Part shown: positions 17,237-24,442 of the stretch, one piece after another
Position numbering within the stretch: position 1 is the first letter of the stretch
How the letters are laid out: each line of letters starts with the position of its first letter
Source: Bryobacterales bacterium
Lineage (GTDB): Bacteria; Acidobacteriota; Terriglobia; Bryobacterales; Bryobacteraceae
DNA length: 33,355 bases
Direction of reading: 5' to 3'
Assembly (NCBI GenBank): GCA_003142185.1
Contig: PLOR01000114.1
Span: 1-33,355 of the forward strand
Program-made: the position numbers and the translations under genes
The notes under the pieces: model-generated
Told to the model about the DNA's origin: nothing
The model's database searches: none
The model's input: only the letters and a program-made list of their open reading frames with translations

Positions 17237-17719
17237 TCAGAGGCGCTGCACGGCCTTTTGCGCCAGCGGCCGGAGCTTGTCGAGCATCTCCTTCTTGCCG
17301 GCGATATCCTGCTTCTCCGCCGAATCGGTGACGAAGATTGTAATCAACTTGGTGCCTTTGACAGCCTCGAAACCGCACTTGCCGGCCGAACTCTGGGCGC
17401 TGCGCCGGATCAGTTCTCCATAAGCGTACGTGCCCATCCCAGCCTCGTCGCCGACCAGCCAGTTACCCTTCATGCTGGTCGCTTTCGCTTTATCCCAGAC
17501 TGCCTTGGCCGAGGCGCCCCAGTCGGTCACGGTGATGGTCAACCGCACGCCGAGCGTCCGCTCCGAGTAGCCGCAAGCCACGGCCCCCATCGCCAACCGG
17601 TTGGCGCTGCCGCCGAGCAGGGCGTTCGCTTCGTCCTGCGTCACCAGATCGCAGGCGGAGTGGCTCTGGGCAAACAGCGCGGGAGCAAGGAAGATGGGAA
17701 TAAGAATGAGTGTTCGCAC
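17237..17719 (-). CDS. Secreted hypothetical protein
   Basis: The 160-residue product (from GTG 17719) begins with a signal peptide, MRTLILIPIFLAPALFAQ. The mature part starts near CDLVTQDEANALLGG, resembling the opening of DUF3558-like or other small periplasmic/lipoprotein-type domains, with three cysteines (in SACDLV, VACGY and GKCGF). Later segments include VGDEAGMGTYAYGEL and GTKLITIFVT. No function can be assigned. A TTG at 17746 would extend the frame ahead of the signal peptide and is less likely. It is divergent from the transporter gene. Confidence 0.7.
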   Translation of the reverse strand: MRTLILIPIFLAPALFAQSHSACDLVTQDEANALLGGSANRLAMGAVACGYSERTLGVRLTITVTDWGASAKAVWDKAKATSMKGNWLVGDEAGMGTYAYGELIRRSAQSSAGKCGFEAVKGTKLITIFVTDSAEKQDIAGKKEMLDKLRPLAQKAVQRL

Positions 17720-17818
17720 ACGGATATACGCAGAATCCGGCGGCAAGACGGCTCATTCGCCTTCTGCCCTGGCGCCGGGCCGGGTTGCAAGCATGGGATT
17801 GGTGGGTCGTAGAATGTG

Positions 17819-19138
17819 ATGGGGGGGACAGTCGTGGCGAGCCTCGGAGGTGTGAAGGGCGCCAACGCCGCGAATCGGCCGAAACAGCTTCGAATGGTGC
17901 CGCGGTTCTTCGCCAACCTCGGGCCGGGGCTGGTTACGGGCGCGGCGGACGACGACCCTTCGGGAATCTCGACCTACTCGGTAGCGGGCGCGGTTTTCGG
18001 ATATTCCTTCCTGTGGACTGCCCTGGTTTCTTTCCCGCTGATGGCGGCGGTGCAACTGATGTGTGCGCGGCTCGGAATGGTGACGGGACGCGGGCTCGGG
18101 GGCGCGATCCGATTGCAGTATCCGCGGTGGGTACTGTGGCCGTCCTGCCTGCTGCTGATTGTCGCGAACGTGTTCAACATCGGCGCGGATCTGGGCGGCA
18201 TGGCCGATGCGATGCACATGGTATCCGGAATTGCGTCCTATTACTGGACACCCTTCTTTGCCTTGCTGATCGCCAGCCTGTTGATCTGGACTTCTTACAG
18301 TCTCATCGCCCGCATCTTCAAGTGGCTGACTGTGGTGCTGTTCGCCTACGTCGTGACGGCATTTCTGGCGCGGCCGGACTGGGCCGCCGTCTTGCACGGA
18401 ACTTTTCTGCCGCACGTGGCATGGACGCGATCCTACATGGCCGTGCTGGTGGGGATCCTGGGGACCACCATTTCTCCTTACCTGTTTTTTTGGCAGGCGT
18501 CGCAGGAAGTGGAGGAAGACCGCAAGCACGGGAAGACGACCGTGGCGCAGCGGCACGGTTCCACGAATCTGGAATTGAGCGTGGCGAGGAACGACGTGTT
18601 CACGGGAATGCTGTTTTCCAATCTGATCATGTTCTTCATCATTCTCACCACCGCGGCGACCCTGCACGCGCATGGCGCGCGGAACATCGAAACGGCCAAA
18701 CAGGCGTCCGAAGCATTGCGGCCGTTAGCCGGTAACGGCGCGTATTTGCTGTTCACGCTGGGCTTGGTCGGGACCGGCATGTTGGGCGTCCCGGTACTGG
18801 CGGGTTCTTGCGCCTATGCCATTGCGGAAGCGGCGTCGTGGAGAGGAGCATCGCTGAGCAAGAAGCCGCTCCGGGCGGCGCATTTCTACATGGTCATTGT
18901 AGGCGCGCTGGCGGTGGGGCTGGCACTTGATTTTGCCGGCTGGAATGCGGTGAAGATGCTGTTCTGGGCGGCCGTGGTGAATGGCGTTCTCGCGCCGCCG
19001 CTGGTGGTTTTGGTGGTGCTGCTGACGAGCAGCAAGAAAGTAATGGGCGCGCGCGCGAACTCGCGGGGAGCCAAGGTGCTGGGATGGATCTGCGCGGCGG
19101 TGATGGGCGCGGCGGCTTTGGCGCTGCTGGCGACGTGA
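17819..19138 (+). CDS. Nramp-family transporter with divergent metal-site motifs
   Basis: A 439-residue membrane protein with about 11 hydrophobic helices and a LeuT-fold Nramp pattern. Helix 1 has GAADDDPSGISTYSVAGA where metal-transporting Nramps have DPGN. The helix-6 region reads GTTISPYLFFWQASQE where they have MPHN-type residues. Canonical Nramps import Mn2+ or Fe2+ with protons; the substitutions make another substrate possible, such as Mg2+ or a non-metal. The start is uncertain: ATG 17819 was taken, but GTG 17834 has a G-rich ribosome-like site (GGGGGGGACA) just upstream. No partner gene is apparent. Confidence 0.83.
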   Translation: MGGTVVASLGGVKGANAANRPKQLRMVPRFFANLGPGLVTGAADDDPSGISTYSVAGAVFGYSFLWTALVSFPLMAAVQLMCARLGMVTGRGLGGAIRLQYPRWVLWPSCLLLIVANVFNIGADLGGMADAMHMVSGIASYYWTPFFALLIASLLIWTSYSLIARIFKWLTVVLFAYVVTAFLARPDWAAVLHGTFLPHVAWTRSYMAVLVGILGTTISPYLFFWQASQEVEEDRKHGKTTVAQRHGSTNLELSVARNDVFTGMLFSNLIMFFIILTTAATLHAHGARNIETAKQASEALRPLAGNGAYLLFTLGLVGTGMLGVPVLAGSCAYAIAEAASWRGASLSKKPLRAAHFYMVIVGALAVGLALDFAGWNAVKMLFWAAVVNGVLAPPLVVLVVLLTSSKKVMGARANSRGAKVLGWICAAVMGAAALALLAT

Positions 19139-19262
19139 GGAAGAAGGACAAGGAATCGCCAAGCGACTACATTGCCAACCGCTCCCTCACGGCCGCGACT
19201 CCGATAGCGTTCAGGGCCGCGACCGCAAGGGCGATTGAACTTGCCATTTTCCCGGCCGGCCC

Positions 19263-19514
19263 TTAATTCTTGGCCGGGCCTGCGGGCGACGCGCTGGCAA
19301 TCTTGGATTTACCGGAGGCCTTCGAAGAGCCGGTGGTCTTGGCGGACTTCTTCGTGGTCTTCGTGCTCTTGGTCTTCGTGCTCTTCGGCTTGGCAGTGCT
19401 CTTGGCCGTTTTGGTGGTTGGCGCGGGCGTAGCGGCGGGCGCGGGAGCCGGCGTTTGCGCGGCGAACGACAGGGTGGCAAACGCGAGGGCGATGGCGAAC
19501 AGCGTCTTTTTCAT
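19263..19514 (-). CDS. Small exported Lys/Thr/Ser-rich protein
   Basis: An 83-residue protein: signal peptide MKKTLFAIALAFATLSFA, then an Ala/Pro segment and a highly basic tail built of KSTK, TKTTKK and KSAKTT-like short repeats resembling histone H1 tails. Because of the leader it should act outside the cytoplasm, perhaps binding anionic cell-wall or nucleic-acid polymers (inference). ATG 19514 is well supported by AGGAG about 7-11 nt upstream. The composition is low complexity, so homology cannot be judged by eye. Confidence 0.7.
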   Translation of the reverse strand: MKKTLFAIALAFATLSFAAQTPAPAPAATPAPTTKTAKSTAKPKSTKTKSTKTTKKSAKTTGSSKASGKSKIASASPAGPAKN

Positions 19515-19719
19515 TTTTTTCTCCTCTGCGGGCCTCATCGCCCGCTTACAAATCCATATTGGAGCAAGTACGAAAAAAGCACGATAGCCGCGGCAGGCTA
19601 TTCCAGGCACCGAATCCGGGGTGATGACGGTTAAGATTTGTTAGTGTGGATTGGACGCGCCGCATAGCCGGGACCGGCGATTCAAGCTGGGCGCCCGAGT
19701 TGCGATACTGATTAACGCG

Positions 19720-21030
19720 ATGCAACCGAAGCCGATCACCCACGGCAACATCTTCCGCGTGCTGACGGCCGGGTTCGGCCTGGTGGTGATCCTGTTGCTG
19801 GCGGCCGCGCTGGTGGCCGTCCGCAATATCCACGCCATCCGGCAGAGCGCCGCCGGCCTGATTGGCGAACAGGAAGTGGCGCGGCGGCTGATTGGCGAGC
19901 TGCACGGCCAGCAGACCAGCCTGACCGAGGTATTCTCCGTGCTGGCGCGCGATCCCGATTCGGTGGACGAGGGCGCCATCCTCAAACAGCTCGATGCAGC
20001 CGACGCCGACACCGCCCGCATCGCGGCCGAAGGCGCCCGCACGGCGGATCGCGATCTCTGGGCGCGCCTCAAGCAGGCATCGCTCGCGTTTTCGGCCGAG
20101 GCGCGCCACATTCTGGCGGAAGACGAGCCGGAAACTTTCGCGCCGGTCGAACTGTTCCGCGAACACGAAGACTTCATGACCGTGGTGGCGCGGCTGGTGG
20201 AGCGGGAATACCGCCATGCCGGCGCGGCGCAGGCGCAACTCAACCAACTCACCTCGGAGTTGCTCCATACCACCGTGATCTTCGCCGGCGCGAGCGTGCT
20301 GCTGGCGCTGCTCTTCGCCGTCATCACGGTGCGCATGGTGTCGCGGTTGATTCGCGGAATGGAATGGCAGACGGCCGAACTGGGCCGCGTCTCCTGGCAC
20401 ATGCTGGAGGACCAGGAGGCCACCGCGCGGCGCTTCTCGCATGAGCTGCACGATGAGCTGGGCCAGTCGCTCACCGCCATCAAGACCAATCTTGCCGCGC
20501 TGGCCGCGGGCGGGCAATCGAACGCGGAGCGGCTGAGCGACTGCCTGCACCTGGTGGACGAGTCGATTGGCAATGTACGCCAGATGTCGCAACTCCTGCG
20601 GCCCACCATTCTCGACGATTTCGGACTGGCAGCCAGCCTGCGCTGGCAGGTGGAGGGATTCGCCGCGCGCACCGGCATCGATGCGCGTTTCGAATCGAAC
20701 TTCGACGGCCGGCTGCCCGGCGAAACCGAAACTCACCTGTTCCGCATCGCGCAGGAGGCGCTCACCAACGTGGCGCGTCACGCCGTGGCGCGGCGGGTGA
20801 CGGTGAAGCTCACCGCCGAAGACCGCGAGCTCCGCCTGAGCGTGGAGGACGACGGCAAGGGGCTGGCCGGCGTGCCGGCGGAAGGCCGCGGCATGGGTAT
20901 GATCGGCATGCGCGCGCGGGCACGCATCGCCGGTGGCGAGCTGACGGAGCGCTCGCGGCCCGGCCAGGGTGTTCTAATTGAGGTTCGGCTCCCCATCCCC
21001 CATGAAACGGATTCGCATTCTGCTGGCTGA
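19720..21030 (+). CDS. NarX/DegS-type sensor histidine kinase (HisKA_3)
   Basis: A 436-residue kinase. Two membrane helices (about 12-34 and 184-206) flank a roughly 150-residue extracytoplasmic helical sensor. The dimerisation/phosphoacceptor site is SHELHDELGQ (His244), typical of the HPK7/HisKA_3 class, and the ATPase domain has ALTNVARHA (Asn350), DDGKG and GMGMIGMRAR. The signal is unknown. ATG 19720 is taken as start because the first helix follows directly. The gene overlaps the regulator gene by 29 bp, so the two are coupled. Confidence 0.92.
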   Translation: MQPKPITHGNIFRVLTAGFGLVVILLLAAALVAVRNIHAIRQSAAGLIGEQEVARRLIGELHGQQTSLTEVFSVLARDPDSVDEGAILKQLDAADADTARIAAEGARTADRDLWARLKQASLAFSAEARHILAEDEPETFAPVELFREHEDFMTVVARLVEREYRHAGAAQAQLNQLTSELLHTTVIFAGASVLLALLFAVITVRMVSRLIRGMEWQTAELGRVSWHMLEDQEATARRFSHELHDELGQSLTAIKTNLAALAAGGQSNAERLSDCLHLVDESIGNVRQMSQLLRPTILDDFGLAASLRWQVEGFAARTGIDARFESNFDGRLPGETETHLFRIAQEALTNVARHAVARRVTVKLTAEDRELRLSVEDDGKGLAGVPAEGRGMGMIGMRARARIAGGELTERSRPGQGVLIEVRLPIPHETDSHSAG

Positions 21031-21637
21031 CGACCACCCGGTGGTGAGGCGCGGGTTCCAGATGATTCTCGCCGAGCAATCCGACATGGAGATCGTGGGC
21101 GAGGCGGGCAACGGCCGTGAGGCGCTCGAGCTGGCCGCCAAGCTCAAGCCCGACGTGGTGGTGATGGATGTCGCCATGCCGGAGCTGAATGGCATCGAAG
21201 CCACCCGCCGCATGGCCGAGAATGCACCGCACGCGCGCGTGCTGGCGCTCAGCATGCACAAGGATTCGGTGTATGTGCGCGAGACTCTGCGCGCCGGCGC
21301 GCGCGGCTACCTGCTCAAGGATTCGGTGGCCGCCGACCTGGTGAGCGCGGTGCGCGCCGTGGCCGCGGGCGAAGGCTACCTCAGCCCGGCCGTTTCCGAC
21401 GCCGTGCTGGACGATTATCGCCGCCACGTCACCAATCCCATCGACCTGCTGACCAGCCGCGAGCGCGAGGTTCTGCAAATGCTCGCCGAGGGCAAGACCA
21501 ACAAGGAAATCGCCGGCGTCTTGAACCTGAGCGTCTACACCGTGGATGCGCACCGCGGCCGCATCATGGAAAAGCTCAACGTGCACAGCATCAACGAGCT
21601 GGTGCGCTTCGCCGTGCGCAACGGGCTGATCGATTAG
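21002..21637 (+). CDS. NarL/FixJ-family response regulator
   Basis: The 211-residue protein has a receiver domain (ADDHPVV, phospho-acceptor Asp56 in VMDVAMPE, Lys in LLKDS) and a LuxR-type helix-turn-helix (LTSREREVLQMLAEGKTNKEIA). It is the obvious partner of the overlapping kinase. ATG 21002 gives the standard MKRIRILLADDH start. The last base of its TAG stop (21637) is the first base of a family B palindromic element, so the repeat abuts the gene exactly. Confidence 0.94.
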   Translation: MKRIRILLADDHPVVRRGFQMILAEQSDMEIVGEAGNGREALELAAKLKPDVVVMDVAMPELNGIEATRRMAENAPHARVLALSMHKDSVYVRETLRAGARGYLLKDSVAADLVSAVRAVAAGEGYLSPAVSDAVLDDYRRHVTNPIDLLTSREREVLQMLAEGKTNKEIAGVLNLSVYTVDAHRGRIMEKLNVHSINELVRFAVRNGLID

Positions 21638-21725
21638 TAGGACGGACGATCGGTTTTTGTCGTCTGTCAATTTCCCGTGCTTCGGCGAAACATGACAGAC
21701 CACGTAAGGCGATGGTCTGTCCTAC
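21637..21725. repeat. Family B 89-bp palindromic element, copy 1
   Basis: Two 34-nt arms (21637-21670 and 21692-21725) around a 21-nt centre; each arm is itself a hairpin (for example GACAGACCA...TGGTCTGTC in the right arm read in reverse). Ends are GTAGGAC and GTCCTAC. The element at 30368-30456 is the same length in the opposite orientation, with arms identical except for one base and a diverged centre. It starts on the last base of the response-regulator stop codon. Confidence 0.85.
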
Positions 21726-21742
21726 CAGCGCTCGACGGCAGA

Positions 21743-21794
21743 GTGGGACAGACGCCTGGGTTTCGGGTCCGAAGCGGACTTTCGTCTGTCAACC
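21743..21794. repeat. Family C palindromic unit, single copy
   Basis: GTGGGACAGACG and CGTCTGTCAACC are separated by a longer loop than in the pair at 13328-13415, but the paired ends GACAGACG/CGTCTGTC and the GTGGG/CAACC edges match. It follows the family B element by 17 bp and precedes the minus-strand small gene's stop by 9 bp. Together the two repeats fill the 166-bp space between the convergent genes. Confidence 0.65.
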
Positions 21795-21803
21795 CGCGCT
21801 CCG

Positions 21804-22025
21804 TCACGCCTGTTCGGTGGCGATACCGGCGCCGGAAAGCGCGGCTTCCACCTCGGCCGGCCGCAGGCGGGTGGCATCGTATTCCACCATGAGGCTATCC
21901 ATAGCCGGCGACAATTGCACGCGCTGAATGCCGTAGAGCGTGTGCGCACTGGCGATCGTCTGGAACAGGCGATCGCTGAGCGGCTGGCGTAGGCGGAAGC
22001 GGATCTGCACCCTGGTCATACTCAT
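21804..22025 (-). CDS. Small HMA-fold-like protein without metal-binding cysteines
   Basis: A 73-residue protein whose order of strands and helices (RVQIRFRL, helix, GIQRVQLSPAMDSLMVEYD, PAEVEAALSGAGI) resembles heavy-metal-associated (HMA) ferredoxin-like domains. There is no cysteine, so the CxxC metal site is absent. The start ATG at 22025 directly follows the thiD stop codon (22028-22026), with no spacer, so it should be cotranslated with thiD. Its function is unknown; similar metal-free HMA-like domains serve in protein interaction or regulation (inference). Confidence 0.6.
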   Translation of the reverse strand: MSMTRVQIRFRLRQPLSDRLFQTIASAHTLYGIQRVQLSPAMDSLMVEYDATRLRPAEVEAALSGAGIATEQA

Positions 22026-22808
22026 CTACAGAATAGCAGCGTGATGATTGATCGGCCCCGCGCCGCGGCCCAACCCGGGGTTGGTGCGAATGGCCTCCGT
22101 AAGCCACCGCTTGGCGCGCGCGACGGCTTCGGGGAGCGCCACGCCGAGCGCCAGGCATGCGGTGATGGCCGCCGAATAGGCGCAACCGGTGCCATGGGTG
22201 TGCGGCGTCGCGATGCGTGGCGCGGCGAACTCGTGCCACGTGGAGCCGTCAAACAGCAGATCGACCGGATCGCCCGGCAGATGTCCTCCCTTGAGAAGTA
22301 CCGCGCGCGCGCCCATTTCATGCAGGCGCAGCGCGGCGCGGCGGGCATCTTCCACGCCGTGGATGGCGATGCCAGTAAGAGCGGTAGCCTCGGGAATGTT
22401 GGGAGTGACAAGCGCCGCCAAAGGGAGCAACTCCTCCGCCAGCCAACGGACTGCTTTCGGCGGGAGCAGCGGCGGGCCCTGCGTGCTGAAGATGACCGGA
22501 TCGACCACCAGCGGGAATTCGAAACGCCGCGCGGCCTGCGCCAGCGCGCGGACAATCGCCGCCGAACCGAGCGCGCCGGTCTTGGCGGCGGCGGGCGGGA
22601 TGTCCTCGAGGACAGCCTCAATCTGCTGGCGCACCAGGCCGGCGGACAGCACCTCCACGCGCGAGACGCGCACGCTGTTCTGCACTGTGATCAGCGTAGC
22701 CACGGCTTCGCCATAGACGCCGAACTGGTGAAACGTCTTGAGATCGGCTTGCAGGCCGGCGCCGCCGGTAGGATCGGATCCGGCGATGGTCAGTGCCACG
22801 GGCGTCAT
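22026..22808 (-). CDS. thiD: Hydroxymethylpyrimidine/phosphomethylpyrimidine kinase
   Basis: The 260-residue enzyme phosphorylates HMP and HMP-P to HMP-PP for thiamine synthesis in the cytoplasm. It has the ribokinase-fold start LTIAGSDPTGGAGLQADLKTF, the substrate loop VQNSVRV, VVDPV, LVTPNIPEA, VLLKGGH, and the anion-hole/catalytic motif HTHGTGCAYSAAI (Cys209). Length is normal. No other thi gene and no TPP riboswitch-like sequence is visible; the space upstream to the RES gene is only 39 bp, so it may be read from the RES/antitoxin promoter. Confidence 0.95.
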   Translation of the reverse strand: MTPVALTIAGSDPTGGAGLQADLKTFHQFGVYGEAVATLITVQNSVRVSRVEVLSAGLVRQQIEAVLEDIPPAAAKTGALGSAAIVRALAQAARRFEFPLVVDPVIFSTQGPPLLPPKAVRWLAEELLPLAALVTPNIPEATALTGIAIHGVEDARRAALRLHEMGARAVLLKGGHLPGDPVDLLFDGSTWHEFAAPRIATPHTHGTGCAYSAAITACLALGVALPEAVARAKRWLTEAIRTNPGLGRGAGPINHHAAIL

Positions 22809-22847
22809 GCTGTAACAAGAATAACGCGCAAGGGTTCCGAAGGTGCC

Positions 22848-23306
22848 TCAGCGTGGATTCCGCGGCCGCATAAGGCGGTCATCGAAGACGAATGGAACCA
22901 CCGGCCGCACGGCTATTCCCGCGAAGCCGGGATGCTGTGGGTTCAGCAGATAGTTATGTTCGAGGGGAACAATTGTGGAGCGAACCTCAAGAACCGCCGA
23001 AGCACGCGAGTCGATCCATCGGTCGCCGAGTTGTTGCTGACTGGCGCCACCGAACCGGGTTACCAGATCTTCTTCCGTCAGCATCCGGATGTCCTCGGGC
23101 ACGACCGCCTCAACTACGACATAACCGGTTGGAAAATCCTCACCTGCCATGTGCACCAGATTCTCCAACACGGCTAGCGAGATAGTTTCGGCCATGTACA
23201 CCACCGATCTGCCGGGCGAGTTCCATCGCCCGCCAACCAGTTTCGCACCCTCGCCGTCCAGGCGCGCATAAGTCGCTCGGCAGACTCGGTAGATAGGTCG
23301 AGGCAT
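22848..23306 (-). CDS. RES-domain toxin
   Basis: A 152-residue single RES domain. Conserved features are YRVCR near the start, GGRWNSPGRSVVYMAE (Arg27, Tyr37, Glu40) and LAVLENLVH (Glu48). RES toxins of the Xre-RES family break down NAD+ and stop growth. The start ATG at 23306 immediately follows the stop of the upstream antitoxin gene (23309-23307), the usual antitoxin-first order. The protein ends a few residues after PVVPFVFDDRL. Confidence 0.88.
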   Translation of the reverse strand: MPRPIYRVCRATYARLDGEGAKLVGGRWNSPGRSVVYMAETISLAVLENLVHMAGEDFPTGYVVVEAVVPEDIRMLTEEDLVTRFGGASQQQLGDRWIDSRASAVLEVRSTIVPLEHNYLLNPQHPGFAGIAVRPVVPFVFDDRLMRPRNPR

Positions 23307-23819
23307 CTACGACGGAATATTGTGCTCGATGCGAGTGAGGATTCGGTCGACGGCTTCGACGCCGCCGCTTCGAGCAAGGACATGCGCCGGGCTCTGGTTG
23401 CCGAGCAGGGCCAGCGGCGTCGCCAGCCAGTGCGAGGCCTTGTGTTCGTCTCCGAATACCGCTACCGCATGCGCCACGACGGGCACGAGGCGACCGATGT
23501 CAGCGGTGGCACCTTTCGCTCGGGTTGCCCGAGTTGTCACGGTCCTGGCACGGGTGTCTCTCTGGACAGGCACCATTCGGCTCAACTCAACAATCCTGGC
23601 CATGAGCCGCGACTTGATCAGCCGGAACTGCGTCTCTGTGATACCCATGACAGCGCAAATCTCGACCGCCGATTGCTCGTCTAGGTAGAAGCGCTTGAGG
23701 ATCTCCTGTTCGGTCAACGCCGCCACAAGCTCATAGGCAAGGGAGTCCTCGTCTGACCGGCCGGCGGGCCGGTCCGGCACTGCGGGCTTCCGCATCTCTG
23801 AGCTTGAACGGCTAGGCAT
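23307..23819 (-). CDS. ParS/MbcA-type antitoxin with sigma-70-region-4-like N terminus
   Basis: A 170-residue partner of the RES toxin. Residues about 113-170 (AHAVAVFGDEHKASHWLATP, then GNQSPAHVLARSGGVEAVDRIL) match the MbcA/ParS toxin-binding domain (DUF2384). The N-terminal half, instead of a plain Xre helix-turn-helix, has LTEQEILKRFYLDEQSAVEI followed by CAVMGITETQFRLIKSRL, which reads like sigma factor region 4. It would neutralise the toxin and repress this operon. It is divergent from hoxE, with 137 bp between them. Confidence 0.78.
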   Translation of the reverse strand: MPSRSSSEMRKPAVPDRPAGRSDEDSLAYELVAALTEQEILKRFYLDEQSAVEICAVMGITETQFRLIKSRLMARIVELSRMVPVQRDTRARTVTTRATRAKGATADIGRLVPVVAHAVAVFGDEHKASHWLATPLALLGNQSPAHVLARSGGVEAVDRILTRIEHNIPS

Positions 23820-23956
23820 AACTCAACTTCATTCTAGACGAAACCCGGGCCGAGGTTGGCGGCTGCTCCCCGCCGGACGCCTCAAGCCACGCCAAATCCT
23901 AGAGGCGCCGGCCCCACCCCCTCCCATTTAGGACGTCTAGGTGCTATTTTGGGGCC

Positions 23957-24442
23957 ATGGAAGCAGCATTCATCGACCAGGTGATTGCCAGCCGCAACGG
24001 CCGTCCTGGCGCGTTGCTGGCCATCCTGGAAGCCGTCCAGAACCGTCATCCCCAGAAGTATCTCCCGGAGGCGACCCTGCGCTACATCGCAACGGCGATG
24101 AAGATCCCGCCGGCGCGGATCTACAGCGTGGCCACCTTCTATGCGCTGTTCAACCTGAAGCCGCAAGGGGAGCACACCATCTGCATCTGCCGCGGAACCG
24201 CGTGCCACACGCGTGGCTCGCGCAGCCTGCTCGAAAGCGTGCGGCTGGATTTGGGGATCGGCGGCGGCGAAGACGAATCGCCCACCTCGCCGGACGGAAA
24301 ATTCACCATTCGCACCGTGGCATGCTTCGGGCAATGCGCTTTGGCGCCCGTGGTGGAACTCGACCATCGTATCTGCGGCCACGTGAACGAGCGGACGCTG
24401 ACGCGCGAAGTGGCGGCCATCGCCGAGGGTCACGACCGATGA
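23957..24442 (+). CDS. hoxE: Bidirectional hydrogenase diaphorase subunit HoxE (NuoE-like)
   Basis: The 161-residue thioredoxin-like [2Fe-2S] protein is homologous to NuoE. The N-terminal helical part contains LPEATLRYIATAMKIPPARIYSVATFYALF. The cluster cysteines lie in CRGTACHTRGS and ACFGQCALAPV. It passes electrons between HoxF and the hydrogenase or other partners. ATG 23957 is preceded by GGGG about 4 nt upstream. It opens the hoxEFUYHW cluster and overlaps hoxF by ATGA. No convincing promoter motif was seen in the 137 bp upstream. Confidence 0.92.
   Translation: MEAAFIDQVIASRNGRPGALLAILEAVQNRHPQKYLPEATLRYIATAMKIPPARIYSVATFYALFNLKPQGEHTICICRGTACHTRGSRSLLESVRLDLGIGGGEDESPTSPDGKFTIRTVACFGQCALAPVVELDHRICGHVNERTLTREVAAIAEGHDR

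Noticed and set aside
23941-24438. Upstream extension of the hoxF frame
   Set aside because: It overlaps hoxE entirely in another frame; the ATGA overlap and family match place the start at 24439.
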